The notes: generated from the sequence alone by a model not told the origin. A DNA stretch of 64,000 nt from Pigmentiphaga litoralis (GCF_014651835.1 NZ_BMXQ01000003.1:124001-188000), one strand, 5' to 3'; positions 16,318-25,497 are shown, counted from the first letter of the stretch. Numbers and translations: made by a program.

Positions 16318-16464
16318 TGCCAGGTTCAGTGGCCGATGAATTGCGTCGGCCGGTTGATCCCAACGACCGCATGGCCGCTGCCGTCAGCGTGTGTACCCGC
16401 TGCGCCGCGGCTCCGGTCCTGGCTCGCGTTCAATCAGTGATCCATTCCCCGCTCAAGGTACGCC

Positions 16465-17115
16465 ATGTCCGATGATCGTGACGCCGGCGCACCGACGCCA
16501 GACGCCACCGCACCTGCCGACCTGATCGAGGTCGGCCATATTGTGGAAGCGCTGGGGGTGCGAGGTGGGCTGAAGGTCCAACCGTACTCGTCGCAACCCG
16601 ACACCCTGCTTGCGGCAAAAGTGTGGTGGCTGCGCAAGACGCCCAAGGGCGCTCAGCCGGTTGCGGGTGCGCAGGTTTTGAAAGTATCGGTACTGAACGC
16701 GAAACGGCACGGTGCAACCGTGTCGGCAACGTGGGCAGGTGTGAATGATCGCGATCAGGCGCAAGCCTGGCGCGGCTGGTCGGTCCTGGTGCCGCGCAGC
16801 CAGTTTCCGGCGCCTGCCGAGGGCGAGTTCTACTGGGTCGATCTGATTGGCTGCCAGTTGCTCGGCCTGGGTGAAGATGATCCGAAAACCGGCGAAGCGC
16901 CCAAGATCGTGTTGGGCAATGTGGTGGATGTGACCGACAACGGTGCGCATTCGATCCTGCGGGTCGAACGTGTGTCGCCCGATGACGCCACCCAGCCGCT
17001 GCTCGATGCGAAAGGCAAGGTCCAGGAAATCCTGGTGCCGTTCGTCGATGCGTTCATCCGCAACGTCGATCTGTCCGGCCGCGTGATCGACAGCGATTGG
17101 CCCGCGGATTTCTGA
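16465..17115 (+). CDS. rimM: Ribosome maturation factor RimM
   Basis: A 216-residue 16S rRNA processing factor that binds S19 and helps mature the 30S head. The N-terminal RimM domain has [20 protein letters not shown]; the C-terminal PRC-barrel part has [21 protein letters not shown] and [14 protein letters not shown]. The first 20 residues are a nonconserved acidic/Ala-rich extension. It is followed by trmD with only one base between stop and start, so the two are probably translationally coupled. Confidence 0.96.
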   Translation: MSDDRDAGAPTPDATAPADLIEVGHIVEALGVRGGLKVQPYSSQPDTLLAAKVWWLRKTPKGAQPVAGAQVLKVSVLNAKRHGATVSATWAGVNDRDQAQAWRGWSVLVPRSQFPAPAEGEFYWVDLIGCQLLGLGEDDPKTGEAPKIVLGNVVDVTDNGAHSILRVERVSPDDATQPLLDAKGKVQEILVPFVDAFIRNVDLSGRVIDSDWPADF

Positions 17116-17116
17116 C

Positions 17117-17980
17117 GTGAACGGCGGCGAGTCCCGCGACGCAATTCCAGGCGTCGCCGCCGACGTAGCGACGGAATCCCCGCTGTCACCGGCGGCAGGT
17201 TTGCGTTTCGATGTCGTCACGTTGTTCGGCCCGATGTTTTCGGCGGTGACCGAGCAGGGCGTGACGGGTCGGGCACATACGCAAAGCCGGTGGCGCCTGA
17301 ATACGTGGAATCCTCGGGATTTCACGACCGATGTGCATCGCACGGTCGATGATCGCCCCTACGGTGGCGGTCCTGGCATGGTGATGCGGGTCGACCCGCT
17401 CGAAAAGGCGGTGGCGGCGATCCAGGCGGATCGGGCCTCCGCAGCAGTACCCGTGATCCTGATGTCGCCGCAAGGCCGACGTTTCGATCAGGCCCGCGCC
17501 CAGGCGCTGGCCGACAGTCCAGGCGCGATCCTGGTGTGCGGGCGGTATGAAGGCATCGACCAGCGATTCATCGACCGGTGGGTGACCGAAGAAATCTCGC
17601 TGGGCGACTTCGTGTTGTCAGGCGGGGAAATCGCCGCATTGGCGGTCGTGGATGCCACCGTGCGCTTGTTGCCGGGTGTGCTGAACGACGGCGAATCGGC
17701 AGTACAGGATTCGTTCAACGAACACCTGTCCGGCCTGCTGGATTGTCCGCATTACACCCGGCCGGAAGTGTTCGACGGCGTGCCAGTACCCGACGTGCTG
17801 ATGTCGGGCCACCACGCCAACATCGTCGTATGGCGCCGGCGCCAGTCGCTGGAAGCCACGGCGCGCAAGCGGCCCGATCTGATCGTGGCGGCGCGCGAGC
17901 GGGGCTGGCTCAGCCGCGACGACGAAAAATTTCTGTCGAGCCTCACACGGCGCGACGGGAAACAAGATGGCAGGCGTTGA
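17117..17980 (+). CDS. trmD: tRNA (guanine37-N1)-methyltransferase
   Basis: A 287-residue SPOUT-class enzyme that methylates G37 of tRNAs using S-adenosylmethionine and so prevents +1 frameshifting. Hallmarks are [37 protein letters not shown], and the trefoil-knot segment [14 protein letters not shown]. The GTG start at 17117 is one base after the rimM stop; the first 28 residues are an extension before the conserved FDVVTLF. An upstream-coupled start is supported by the spacing. Confidence 0.96.
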   Translation: MNGGESRDAIPGVAADVATESPLSPAAGLRFDVVTLFGPMFSAVTEQGVTGRAHTQSRWRLNTWNPRDFTTDVHRTVDDRPYGGGPGMVMRVDPLEKAVAAIQADRASAAVPVILMSPQGRRFDQARAQALADSPGAILVCGRYEGIDQRFIDRWVTEEISLGDFVLSGGEIAALAVVDATVRLLPGVLNDGESAVQDSFNEHLSGLLDCPHYTRPEVFDGVPVPDVLMSGHHANIVVWRRRQSLEATARKRPDLIVAARERGWLSRDDEKFLSSLTRRDGKQDGRR

Positions 17981-18111
17981 CTTCGGTAAACGCCTGCCGG
18001 ACGCAGATCTGCCGGGCATTGGCCCGGCGGGGTTTAACCCCATCCTCTGGAAGCGGTGGCACACGCCATAACACTTGGCCGCTTTGAATGATGGTTGACG
18101 GAGTAGTAAAG

Positions 18112-18528
18112 ATGAATCTGATCCAGATCCTGGAACAAGAAGAAGTCGCCCGCTTGATGGAAAACAAGACCATCCCCGCATTCGCTCCTGGCGATACGGT
18201 TGTGGTCAACGTCAATGTGGTTGAAGGTACGCGCAAGCGCGTTCAGGCATACGAAGGCGTGGTCATCGCCCGTCGTAACCGTGGCCTGAATTCGTCGTTC
18301 ATCGTTCGCAAGATTTCGTCTGGCGAAGGTGTCGAGCGTACGTTCCAGTTGTATGCACCTACCATTGCCTCGATCGAAGTCAAGCGTCGTGGCGATGTGC
18401 GTCGTGCCAAGCTGTACTACCTGCGCTTCCGCTCGGGCAAGTCGGCACGGATCAAGGAAAAGCTGGTTCGCAACAGCTCGGCGGCACAAGCCGCGGCAGC
18501 TGCAGCAGCCAAGGCGTCGGCGCAGTAA
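18112..18528 (+). CDS. rplS: 50S ribosomal protein L19
   Basis: A 138-residue protein at the 30S-50S interface. It starts [15 protein letters not shown] and contains [34 protein letters not shown], and the RLYYLR-like segment [20 protein letters not shown]. The C-terminus is Ala-rich, as in related Burkholderiales. ATG 18112 has GGAG 8 bases upstream; an earlier in-frame ATG at 18088 lacks one. It is the last gene of the operon, 131 bases after trmD, and is followed by a strong terminator. Confidence 0.98.
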   Translation: MNLIQILEQEEVARLMENKTIPAFAPGDTVVVNVNVVEGTRKRVQAYEGVVIARRNRGLNSSFIVRKISSGEGVERTFQLYAPTIASIEVKRRGDVRRAKLYYLRFRSGKSARIKEKLVRNSSAAQAAAAAAAKASAQ

Positions 18529-18557
18529 TTCCGACGTCCGTCCTTGGACGCAGTGGT

Positions 18558-18592
18558 AAAAATGGCCTCCGGTTTCGGAGGCCATTTTTGTA
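18558..18592 (+). terminator. Terminator of the rpsP-rplS operon
   Basis: AAAAATGGCCTCCG and its complement form a 14-bp stem with a GTTT loop, ending in a T run. It lies about 30 bases after the rplS stop and could also act on the opposite strand. Confidence 0.92.
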
Positions 18593-18600
18593 TCTGGCCC

Positions 18601-18697
18601 CCCCTTGGCGCTATGCGCCTCCCCCAGGGGCGACACCAGCGGACTGGCGGAGCCAGATCCGCGGTGTCCTGGTGGGGGTGCGCTAGTGCCCCAAGGT
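18601..18697. repeat. Nested inverted-repeat intergenic element
   Basis: The core (18632-18668) is a near-perfect hairpin: GACACC-A-GCGGA-CTGGC-GGA loop-GCCAG-A-TCCGC-GGTGTC. Outside it, C-rich and G-rich tracts and CCTTGG/CCAAGG (18603 and 18691) extend the symmetry. It resembles the dispersed palindromic elements seen between genes in Burkholderiales genomes; only this clear copy lies in the window. Confidence 0.7.
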
Positions 18698-18794
18698 GTT
18701 CTGGGCTGTGCTGTGGCGCCGTTGTTGTCATATCTGCTTACGCGCTTTGGCGCGTTGCAGTCGTTTTGCGATAAGACTGCCGTATCCTTCTGCC

Positions 18795-19580
18795 ATGTCC
18801 CGTTCCGACGCTTCCGACTCCTCCCTGTTCCCGCCGCCAGGCGGTGATGCCGGCACGGCGCCGGCGGCCGATCGCACGGTGACCTTGCCGGCGCGTCGCA
18901 AGCCACTTGGCCCCGGCTTTGATCCCGCTTCGCAGCCCTGGGAAATCAATCCCACCGGCCTGCAAGCCGTTCCACCCGACCGCCTGACGGCCATGGCCTT
19001 GCGAGCGCGGTTTGCCCGGCCGCCTGCCTGGACGCCCGAGTCCGCCGAGACCTGGTCCACCCGGTTTCCGGGGCCCGAGACCGGGCTGCGGCTGGCGTCG
19101 GTGCTGGTGCCGTTGGTGATGCGGCCAGCGGGCCTGCAGGTGATGCTGACCCAGCGCACCGCGCACCTGCACGATCACGCAGGGCAGGTGAGCTTTCCCG
19201 GCGGGCGCGTTGAAAAGACGGACGCGTCGGTCATTGCCGCCGCGCTGCGCGAGGCGCAAGAGGAAACCGGCCTGCCGCCCGGGAAGGTCGAGGTGATCGG
19301 GCAGTTGCCGGACTACGTGACCAGCACCGGCTACAACATCGTTCCGCTGGTGGGGCTGGTGCAGCCGGACTTCGATCCGGTTCCCAATCCCTTCGAGGTG
19401 GCCGAGGTCTTTGAGGTGCCGCTGGCTTTCCTGATGGATCCCGCCAATCACCGTGTGCACCGGGTGGCGTTGCCCCACAACGGCAGCCATACGTATTTTT
19501 CCATGCCCTATGGAAAGTATTTTGTGTGGGGCGCGACGGCGGGCATGCTGCACAATCTCTATCGTTTCCTCGACGCCTGA
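18795..19580 (+). CDS. CoA pyrophosphatase-like Nudix hydrolase (NudL family)
   Basis: A 261-residue Nudix protein. The Nudix box runs from about residue 136 (GGRVEKTD...REAQEETGL), with the REAQEE metal-binding core, and the CoA-type neighbours SVLVPLVMR upstream and LPDYVTSTGYNIVPLVGL downstream point to the YeaB/NudL group that cleaves coenzyme A to phosphopantetheine and 3',5'-ADP. The first 80 residues are an extension that is only weakly conserved. ATG 18795 is the first good start. The next gene follows after 79 bases. Confidence 0.88.
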   Translation: MSRSDASDSSLFPPPGGDAGTAPAADRTVTLPARRKPLGPGFDPASQPWEINPTGLQAVPPDRLTAMALRARFARPPAWTPESAETWSTRFPGPETGLRLASVLVPLVMRPAGLQVMLTQRTAHLHDHAGQVSFPGGRVEKTDASVIAAALREAQEETGLPPGKVEVIGQLPDYVTSTGYNIVPLVGLVQPDFDPVPNPFEVAEVFEVPLAFLMDPANHRVHRVALPHNGSHTYFSMPYGKYFVWGATAGMLHNLYRFLDA

Positions 19581-19659
19581 CACCCGGTGCGCGGTCGGCC
19601 ACCGCGTGGGGTGCGCAGGCCATCTCCCCGATCGACCCGATGCCCGCTAGAATCCGCCT

Positions 19660-20775
19660 ATGAGCTTCTTTGCCCTTTTACTCGCCTTCCTCGCCGAACA
19701 GATCCGCCCCTTGCCACGCAACAATGCGGTGCACGAGGCTGCTCGAAGTCTGATCCGCTGGGCCGGTCATGCCCTGGACGCCGGGAACGCCAGTTACGCC
19801 GCGTTTGCCTGGGCGCTGGCTGTGGTGGTGCCCACATTGTTCGTGTGGGCGCTGGGCTCGCTGATGTGGGCCATTCATCCGATCTTTTCCTTGCTGTTCC
19901 ACGTGCTGGTGCTGTGGTTCACGCTGGGCTTTCGTCAGTTCAGCCATTACTTCACCGAATTGCAGCTGGCGCTGGCGCGCGGCGATCTGCCGCTGGCCCG
20001 GCGGCATCTGCATGACTGGATGCGCAGCACCGACGAGACCTGGACCCGAGATACGCTGACCCTGCCGGAGATCTGCCGCACGGCGATCGAAGAGGGCGTG
20101 GTGGCATCGCACCGTAACGTGTATGGGGTGCTGTTCTGGTATGCCGTCCTGCCGGGTCCGGCGGGTGCGGCCTTGTACCGGCTGGCCGGCATGGCCCGTC
20201 ACGAATGGGCAGCCCGGCCCGACGCCTTCGGCAACGCGGCGCGCCGTGCCTTTGCGGTACTGGACTGGATTCCTGCCCGCATGACGGCGATCGGGTTTGC
20301 GATTGTCGGCAACTTTGAAGAAGCCTTGTACGGCTGGCGCCAGCGCGCGGCCTTGTGGCCCGATCCGCAGCGGGGCATTGTCGTGGAAAGCGCGGCGGGC
20401 GCACTCGGCGTGCGGCTCACGCCGCTGCCGGCCAAACCGCTACTGCTGACCGCCACGGCGGTCTCGGCCACGGCGGTCCCGACCGCACCCTGGGGCACTT
20501 CTCCCGCCAGCACGCCTCCCGCCAGCACGCCCCCGGCCAGCACGCTCCCGCCTGACGCTGTGCCCCCGGTCGGCGGCGTGCCTCCCGACATGGCGTCGGC
20601 AGCGGCAGCGGCCACCGCAAGCGATGCAGGCGCAGCAAGTGACCTGCCGGATGACGCCGAGCGGCGCCTGCCGGATCCCCCGGCGCTCCATGCCGCGGTC
20701 GGTTTGCTCTGGCGGTCGGTCGTTCTGTGGATGTTCCTGCTATTACTGCTGTCGCTGGCGGGCTGGGCCACCTGA
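19660..20775 (+). CDS. CobD/CbiB-family membrane protein
   Basis: A 371-residue membrane protein of the CobD/CbiB (adenosylcobinamide-phosphate synthase-like) family as found in betaproteobacteria outside cobalamin loci. It starts MSFFALLLAFLAEQIRPLP, has helices at about 45-70 and 70-90, and family motifs EEGVVASHRNVYGVLFWY and GPAGAALYRLAGMA. No other cobalamin gene is near, so a true cobamide role is doubtful; AmpE-like signalling is another possibility. Residues about 260-345 are a Pro/Ala/Thr/Ser-rich insert with three ASTPP repeats before the last helix. Confidence 0.78.
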   Translation: MSFFALLLAFLAEQIRPLPRNNAVHEAARSLIRWAGHALDAGNASYAAFAWALAVVVPTLFVWALGSLMWAIHPIFSLLFHVLVLWFTLGFRQFSHYFTELQLALARGDLPLARRHLHDWMRSTDETWTRDTLTLPEICRTAIEEGVVASHRNVYGVLFWYAVLPGPAGAALYRLAGMARHEWAARPDAFGNAARRAFAVLDWIPARMTAIGFAIVGNFEEALYGWRQRAALWPDPQRGIVVESAAGALGVRLTPLPAKPLLLTATAVSATAVPTAPWGTSPASTPPASTPPASTLPPDAVPPVGGVPPDMASAAAAATASDAGAASDLPDDAERRLPDPPALHAAVGLLWRSVVLWMFLLLLLSLAGWAT

Positions 20776-21114
20776 CACCGTCGCCGGAACATGGCCATCT
20801 ACGTTCCACTTGTCGGAAGGTAAATGAGAGTCAGCCCTGATCGTTTCGGCCCGTTACGCAACCGTGTGCGGAGCACGTCTCCAGATGTAATCGAAGGCGG
20901 CCGCGTGCCGCCTTCGTAATTCCTACCGAACCACACAGTGTGCCCGGTAAAGCCAGGTATCTGCATGCAACCCCCCGGCGCTGTCCGCCAGCGCCACACG
21001 GCAAGGGTCAGGACCTGTCTGAGATCCACCCCGTGTAAGGCTTTGCCCTGCTGGACAATTGAATGCGTGTGATTTGCATGCCGGGTGCAGGGAGGCGGAA
21101 GAGTTCGTTACAGC
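20776..21114. other. Gene-free stretch upstream of the ferritin-like gene
   Basis: No gene is seen. A perfect 10-bp stem with a CGCGT loop at 20892-20916 (CGAAGGCGGC and complement) is followed by TAATT rather than a T run, so it is at best a weak terminator for the CobD/CbiB gene. The remainder presumably holds the promoter of the downstream ferritin-like gene, but I see no consensus Fur box. Confidence 0.5.
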
Positions 21115-21169
21115 GCTCCAAGAGACGCAGGTATATCGTTGATCGGGTCAACACCTCATCTCTTGGAGC
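21115..21169 (+). promoter_or_regulatory. Structured 5' leader hiding the ribosome binding site of the ferritin-like gene
   Basis: GCTCCAAGAGA (21115-21125) is perfectly complementary to TCTCTTGGAGC (21159-21169), and the second arm contains the Shine-Dalgarno sequence TGGAG, 6 bases before ATG 21175. Inside, AGGT/ACCT (21129/21053-side partner at 21153) and GTTGA-TCGGG-TCAAC (21138-21152) add nested stems. The whole makes one long hairpin that would block translation when folded. Confidence 0.75.
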
Positions 21170-21174
21170 ACAAC

Positions 21175-21747
21175 ATGGATATGCCAGTCAAGAACGACGC
21201 GACCCAACAGAACGGCTCGCAAGAAAAATTCCAGTTCGACCTTGAAGCCGTGCGCGCCAAGGCACGCCAGAACCTGGAATCCGGCGCGATCACGCAGGCG
21301 TACGCCGGCAACCGCGAAGAGATCATCAAGATCTTGAACGAAGCGCTCGCGACCGAGCTGGTCTGTGTGCTGCGCTACAAGCGCCACTATTTCATGGCCA
21401 AGGGCATCCATTCGGAAGCCGTGGCCGCCGAGTTTGCCGAGCATGCCTCGCAGGAACAGGAACACGCCGATTCGATCGCCGAGCGTATCGTTCAGCTGGG
21501 CGGCGAGCCCGACTTCAACCCGTCGACCCTGCTCGAGCGCAGCCATGCCCAGTACGTGCCGGGCAATTCGCTGCAGGACATGATTCGCGAAGACCTGGTG
21601 GCCGAGCGTATCGCCATCGACAGCTACAAGGCCATGGTCGACTACATCGGCGCCGATGATCCGACCACCCGCCGCATGCTGGAGCAGATCCTGGCCGTGG
21701 AAGAAGAGCACGCCGACGACATGTCGGACCTGCTGGAACTGAACTGA
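21175..21747 (+). CDS. Ferritin-like (bacterioferritin-type) di-iron protein
   Basis: A 190-residue four-helix ferritin-like protein. Candidate di-iron ligands are in ALATELVCVLRYKRHYF, EFAEHASQEQEHADSIAERI, MIREDLVAERIAIDSY and LAVEEEHADDMSDLL, giving the expected ExxH pairs on helices. It probably oxidises and stores iron or protects DNA and proteins from peroxide. It is not the classical haem-binding Bfr by length or start. The first 20 residues are polar and nonconserved. TGGAG lies 6 bases upstream but is sequestered in a long hairpin, suggesting translational control. Confidence 0.88.
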   Translation: MDMPVKNDATQQNGSQEKFQFDLEAVRAKARQNLESGAITQAYAGNREEIIKILNEALATELVCVLRYKRHYFMAKGIHSEAVAAEFAEHASQEQEHADSIAERIVQLGGEPDFNPSTLLERSHAQYVPGNSLQDMIREDLVAERIAIDSYKAMVDYIGADDPTTRRMLEQILAVEEEHADDMSDLLELN

Positions 21748-21839
21748 GCAGGCGCCGTACGGACCGCCGCCGGGCGGAATGCCATCGACCCTGGTCGATC
21801 GTGCATTGCGCCGGGTCGCCGGCGGTTCGGCCGAGAGGG

Positions 21840-22715
21840 TCAGGCGCTGACAGCAACGGCCGCCAGGGTGGCGGCCGGCAGATCGAAGGTGTAGCCCTGG
21901 CCAAAGTGCGCGCCAAGCGCCGCCAGGGTCTGTGCGGTTACAGGATTGTCGATTCGGGTGAATACGATCTGGGTCGCGACATGTTCAGCCGCCCGCAGTA
22001 ATGGGGGTACCTGCTGCTCGAGCGGGCCCAGGGTGCGCACATCCACCTTCATTACGTCAGGCGCATACGCCTTGATCCGCGCCACGGCCAGGGCAGCGCC
22101 CGATGCCTGCAGCGCGATACCGAATCCATGATGGCGGTAATTACGGATCAGCTGACCTGCCAGGTCCGCGTCGTACGTTGCCGTGTCGGGCAGCTGCAGC
22201 ACGATGGCATGGCCACCCCCTGAAAGCGCTTCCGGCTGGCCGGCAAGCCGCGGGATGGCGGTCGCTACCCCCATGGCGTCCAGCATGTCGCGGAAGGCAT
22301 GGCCATGGTCTTGCACAATGGCGGCCAACAGGCGGCCATGCACGCGCAGGTGCAGCGGAACCCCGCTGCCTTCCTGGGACACATAATTGACGGTATGCAC
22401 GACACGGCACAGGCGGTCCAGCCAGACCACCGTGGCGTCTTCGGCTGCGCGCGAAAACAGACCCCAGGGGCTGATCGTATCGCCCGACTGTCCGCGGGAG
22501 CGGGCATAGGCATCGTAGGCCACCACGGGCTGGGGCGCAGAAAAATCGGGGGCGACTGCGGCGCCCAGGCGCACGATGCGCTGGAAGCCGCTGGCCAGAT
22601 CGAATTCGTAGAAGCGGCCCACGACCGTGCCGTCAGCTGTCATCCGCAGCGCCTTGCGCAGATCCGGGTAGTCGCGCAGGGCGTCAATCAGGGCTTGGGG
22701 AGAAGGTTGGGTCAT
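21840..22715 (-). CDS. Degenerate EAL-domain-like protein
   Basis: A 291-residue protein whose C-terminal two thirds resembles an EAL phosphodiesterase fold: IVLQLPDTATYDADL, IRNYRHHGFGIALQASGAAL, YAPDVMKVDVRTL, and the end ALGAHFGQGYTFDLP. The EAL triad itself and the metal-binding Glu/Asp residues of active enzymes are not visible, so cyclic-di-GMP hydrolysis is unlikely; ligand binding or a protein-interaction role is more plausible. ATG 22715 is chosen because the protein-like sequence starts there; a 68-residue upstream extension is Arg-rich and looks noncoding. It is convergent with the ferritin-like gene. Confidence 0.7.
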   Translation of the reverse strand: MTQPSPQALIDALRDYPDLRKALRMTADGTVVGRFYEFDLASGFQRIVRLGAAVAPDFSAPQPVVAYDAYARSRGQSGDTISPWGLFSRAAEDATVVWLDRLCRVVHTVNYVSQEGSGVPLHLRVHGRLLAAIVQDHGHAFRDMLDAMGVATAIPRLAGQPEALSGGGHAIVLQLPDTATYDADLAGQLIRNYRHHGFGIALQASGAALAVARIKAYAPDVMKVDVRTLGPLEQQVPPLLRAAEHVATQIVFTRIDNPVTAQTLAALGAHFGQGYTFDLPAATLAAVAVSA

Positions 22716-22918
22716 CAATCGGTTCCGCGCGCGATGGCACAGTGCAACGCGCGCAGTGCAAGGCGCAAAGGTCGACAGGCTACGCGAGCCGGCTCGCCTG
22801 GCGAACGATCGATTTGGTTGAAGGATATAACTAGCGCGCAGGACCCGAAGCCCTGCGCGAGCCGGTCTGCGCACCCGCCTGGCGGCATGCCGGGCCGGTG
22901 CCCCGTGCCCCGGCCCCA

Positions 22919-23866
22919 TTAATACCGCACGGCGCTCTCGTTTTCGGCCAGCACCCGCATGTACAGCGCATGGCGATATTCACTGATTTCGCCGTGCTTG
23001 AGCGCTTCCAGCACGCCACAACCCGGCTCATGCCGATGCGTGCAGTTGTAGAAGCGGCATTGCTCGGTAAACGGCTTGAATTCCGGAAAACCGTTGATGA
23101 TGTCTTCGGGCGTCAGGTGCTGCAGGCCGAAGGCCTGGAAGCCGGGCGAGTCGATCAGGTCGCCGCCCGGAGCGAGGGCGTCGGGCAGGTGGTAGAGCCG
23201 GGTGCTGGTCGTGGTGTGGCGGCCGGCGCCCAGGGCGATCGAATGTTCCTGCGTCGGCGCCAGGGCTTCGGGAATCAATGCGTTCAGCAGGGTCGATTTG
23301 CCCATGCCGCTTTGCCCCAGCAGCAGGGTGGTGACACCTGCCAGGCGCGGCGCCAGCGTGGCGCGGGTGGCGTCGATATCGTGCGCGCTCAACTCGATCA
23401 CCGGCACACCCAGCGCGGCGATGCGCGCCAGACGCTGGCGGGCGACCGGCAGCCGCGTCACCTTGTCCACCTTGTTCAGGATCACGCAGGGCGTGATGTT
23501 GGCGCTCCACGCGCCGACCAGGGCACGTCCGACCAGGTCGTCCGCAAAGTCGGGTTCGGTTGCCACGACGATCAGCAACTGATCGACGTTGGCGGCAAAC
23601 TGCTTGGTGCGGAAATCGTCGGACCGGTACAGCAGGTTGCGGCGGGGCACGATGGTGTTGATCGCGCCTTCGGCCTTGCCCTCGATCGCGATGTCCACCA
23701 CGTCACCCACGGCAGCGGCGCCGCGTTTGCCGCGCGGGTAGCACTGGCGGCGCGATCCATCGGGAAATTCCACCGTGTAATGGCGGCCGAAGGCTTCGAC
23801 CACGCGTCCGCGAACGATGGTGGCGTCGGTGGGCCGGGCGGGCGCGGCAGCCTTGGGTCGGCTCAC
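22919..23866 (-). CDS. rsgA: Ribosome small-subunit-dependent GTPase A
   Basis: A 315-residue circularly permuted GTPase that checks late 30S maturation. An N-terminal OB fold (GRHYTVEFPDG) precedes the GTPase motifs in G4-G1-G3 order: NKVD, GQSGMGKST, DSPGFQAFGL. The C-terminal zinc knuckle has CRFYNCTHRHEPGC. It is transcribed after the M48 protease gene (52-base gap), an arrangement with orn on the other side that is common in this order. Confidence 0.96.
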   Translation of the reverse strand: MSRPKAAAPARPTDATIVRGRVVEAFGRHYTVEFPDGSRRQCYPRGKRGAAAVGDVVDIAIEGKAEGAINTIVPRRNLLYRSDDFRTKQFAANVDQLLIVVATEPDFADDLVGRALVGAWSANITPCVILNKVDKVTRLPVARQRLARIAALGVPVIELSAHDIDATRATLAPRLAGVTTLLLGQSGMGKSTLLNALIPEALAPTQEHSIALGAGRHTTTSTRLYHLPDALAPGGDLIDSPGFQAFGLQHLTPEDIINGFPEFKPFTEQCRFYNCTHRHEPGCGVLEALKHGEISEYRHALYMRVLAENESAVRY

Positions 23867-23918
23867 CGGGTGGCGCTCGCGACGCGGCAGGCGCGGGATG
23901 TCGAAAAGGGCAGACCTG

Positions 23919-25214
23919 TCATGCGGACTCCGGAGTGGGGATGGCGCCGTGCGCCAGGGGCGATGCCGCCCCGTGATCGATCAGCCGCCGGATCCGCACG
24001 CTGGCGGGCGGGTGGCTGTCGTAGAACGCCGAATGCACCGGATCGGGGGTCAGGGTCGCGGCGTTGTCGTCATAAAGTTTGACCAGCGCCGATACCAGGT
24101 CGTTGGCGTTGGCGTGTTCGGTCGCGTATCGGTCGGCTTCGAATTCATGCTTGCGCGAATACCAGCTGCCCAACGGCGTGAACGGGAAGCTGAACACCGG
24201 CGCCACCAGAAAGAACAGGATCAGGGCCAGAGCGCTGTTGCTGCCGGTCAAGGACGGCTCGACACCCAGGCCGGTGTAGAACCACACCTTGCTCGACAAC
24301 CAGCCCAGCAGCGCAAAACCGGCCAGGGTCAGCGCAAAGCTGAAGACCAGGCGTTTGAGGATATGCCGGTGCGTGAAGTGGCCCAGTTCGTGGGCAAGCA
24401 CGGCTTCGATTTCTTCGGGCAGCAGGCGGGCAAGCAGCGTGTCGAAGAACACGATGCGTTTGCCTTTGCCAAAGCCTGTGAAGTAGGCGTTGCCGTGCGC
24501 CGACCGCTTCGAGCCGTCCATGACGAACAGGCCGTTGAGCGAAAAGCCGCAACGTGTCGCGAGCCGGTCGATCCGGTCCACCAGCGTGTCGTCGGCCAGT
24601 GGCGTGAACGAGTTGAACATGGGCGCGATCACGGTCGGAAACAGCAGCAGCAGGGTGACGTTGAACACCATCCACACGCCCCAGGCCCACAGCCACCAGA
24701 GCGGCCCGGCGGTGCCCATCAACCAAAGGATCGCAGCGACCAGCGGCAGGCCCAGCGCCACCGACAGCACCAGCCCCTTGATGGCGTCGGCCACGAAGAG
24801 CCGCCAGGTCATGCGGTTGAAGCCGAAGCGGGCTTCGAGCCGGAACTGCCGCCACAGAGTGAAGGGCAGGCCAAGCAGGCCCAGCACGCCCGACACCAGC
24901 GCGATCAGCACCAGTTGCCGCGCGAAGTCGCCGTCCACCAGACGCGAGGCCAGCACGTCGAGCGCCTGCAGCCCGCCCAGCAAGGTGAGTGCGAGCAGCA
25001 CCACGGCATCGAACACCACCGCGAACATGTCGAAACGGACGCGCGCGACCGTGTAATCGGCAGCGCGGGCATGGCTGTGAAGGCCGATGCGGCCGGCGAA
25101 TTCGGCGGGGACGTCGCCGCGATGACGCACCACGTGGCGGGTCTGCCGGGTAGACAGCCAGAGCCTCAACGCAACGCCCAGCAGGAGCAGGAAGACGAAC
25201 AGCAGGGTGAACAC
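23919..25214 (-). CDS. M48-family zinc metallopeptidase (Ste24/CAAX-protease-like)
   Basis: A 431-residue integral-membrane protease. It has an N-terminal helix, several hydrophobic segments, and the zinc motif HELGH (His275, Glu276, His279), with the third ligand Glu in FEADRYA about 80 residues further. The MFNSFTPLADD motif before the catalytic part is typical of Ste24-like bacterial members. It probably acts in membrane protein quality control at the inner membrane; its substrates are unknown. It is divergent from orn and just upstream of rsgA. Confidence 0.92.
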   Translation of the reverse strand: MFTLLFVFLLLLGVALRLWLSTRQTRHVVRHRGDVPAEFAGRIGLHSHARAADYTVARVRFDMFAVVFDAVVLLALTLLGGLQALDVLASRLVDGDFARQLVLIALVSGVLGLLGLPFTLWRQFRLEARFGFNRMTWRLFVADAIKGLVLSVALGLPLVAAILWLMGTAGPLWWLWAWGVWMVFNVTLLLLFPTVIAPMFNSFTPLADDTLVDRIDRLATRCGFSLNGLFVMDGSKRSAHGNAYFTGFGKGKRIVFFDTLLARLLPEEIEAVLAHELGHFTHRHILKRLVFSFALTLAGFALLGWLSSKVWFYTGLGVEPSLTGSNSALALILFFLVAPVFSFPFTPLGSWYSRKHEFEADRYATEHANANDLVSALVKLYDDNAATLTPDPVHSAFYDSHPPASVRIRRLIDHGAASPLAHGAIPTPESA

Positions 25215-25497
25215 AGGCTTCGCTCAATCGAAAGTGGGGCACGCACGGGCATGCAGGGACAGGCACGTGGGCGCGGACAAACTGTATGTCGGGGCACAGG
25301 GCGCGAAAAGCCAGGGGCATCGCGCAATTGCTGCAGGCGTTCGCGGCGGCGTGTGAGAAAATCGCGGATTGCGTGGCGCACTGCGCCGCCGGCGACCGTC
25401 CGGCCGTGGTGCCTGTGACCTCAGGCCTCAGCCCCATGGCTTGGGCATCATGCCTTTGACGCCGCGCCGTCAACCTTTCGCCCGGAGTACCGATTAT

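Noticed and set aside
21785-21800. ATCGACC-CT-GGTCGAT palindrome between the ferritin-like and EAL-like genes as a terminator
   Set aside because: Only 7 bp of stem with a two-base centre and no T run on either strand; it may be a chance palindrome.
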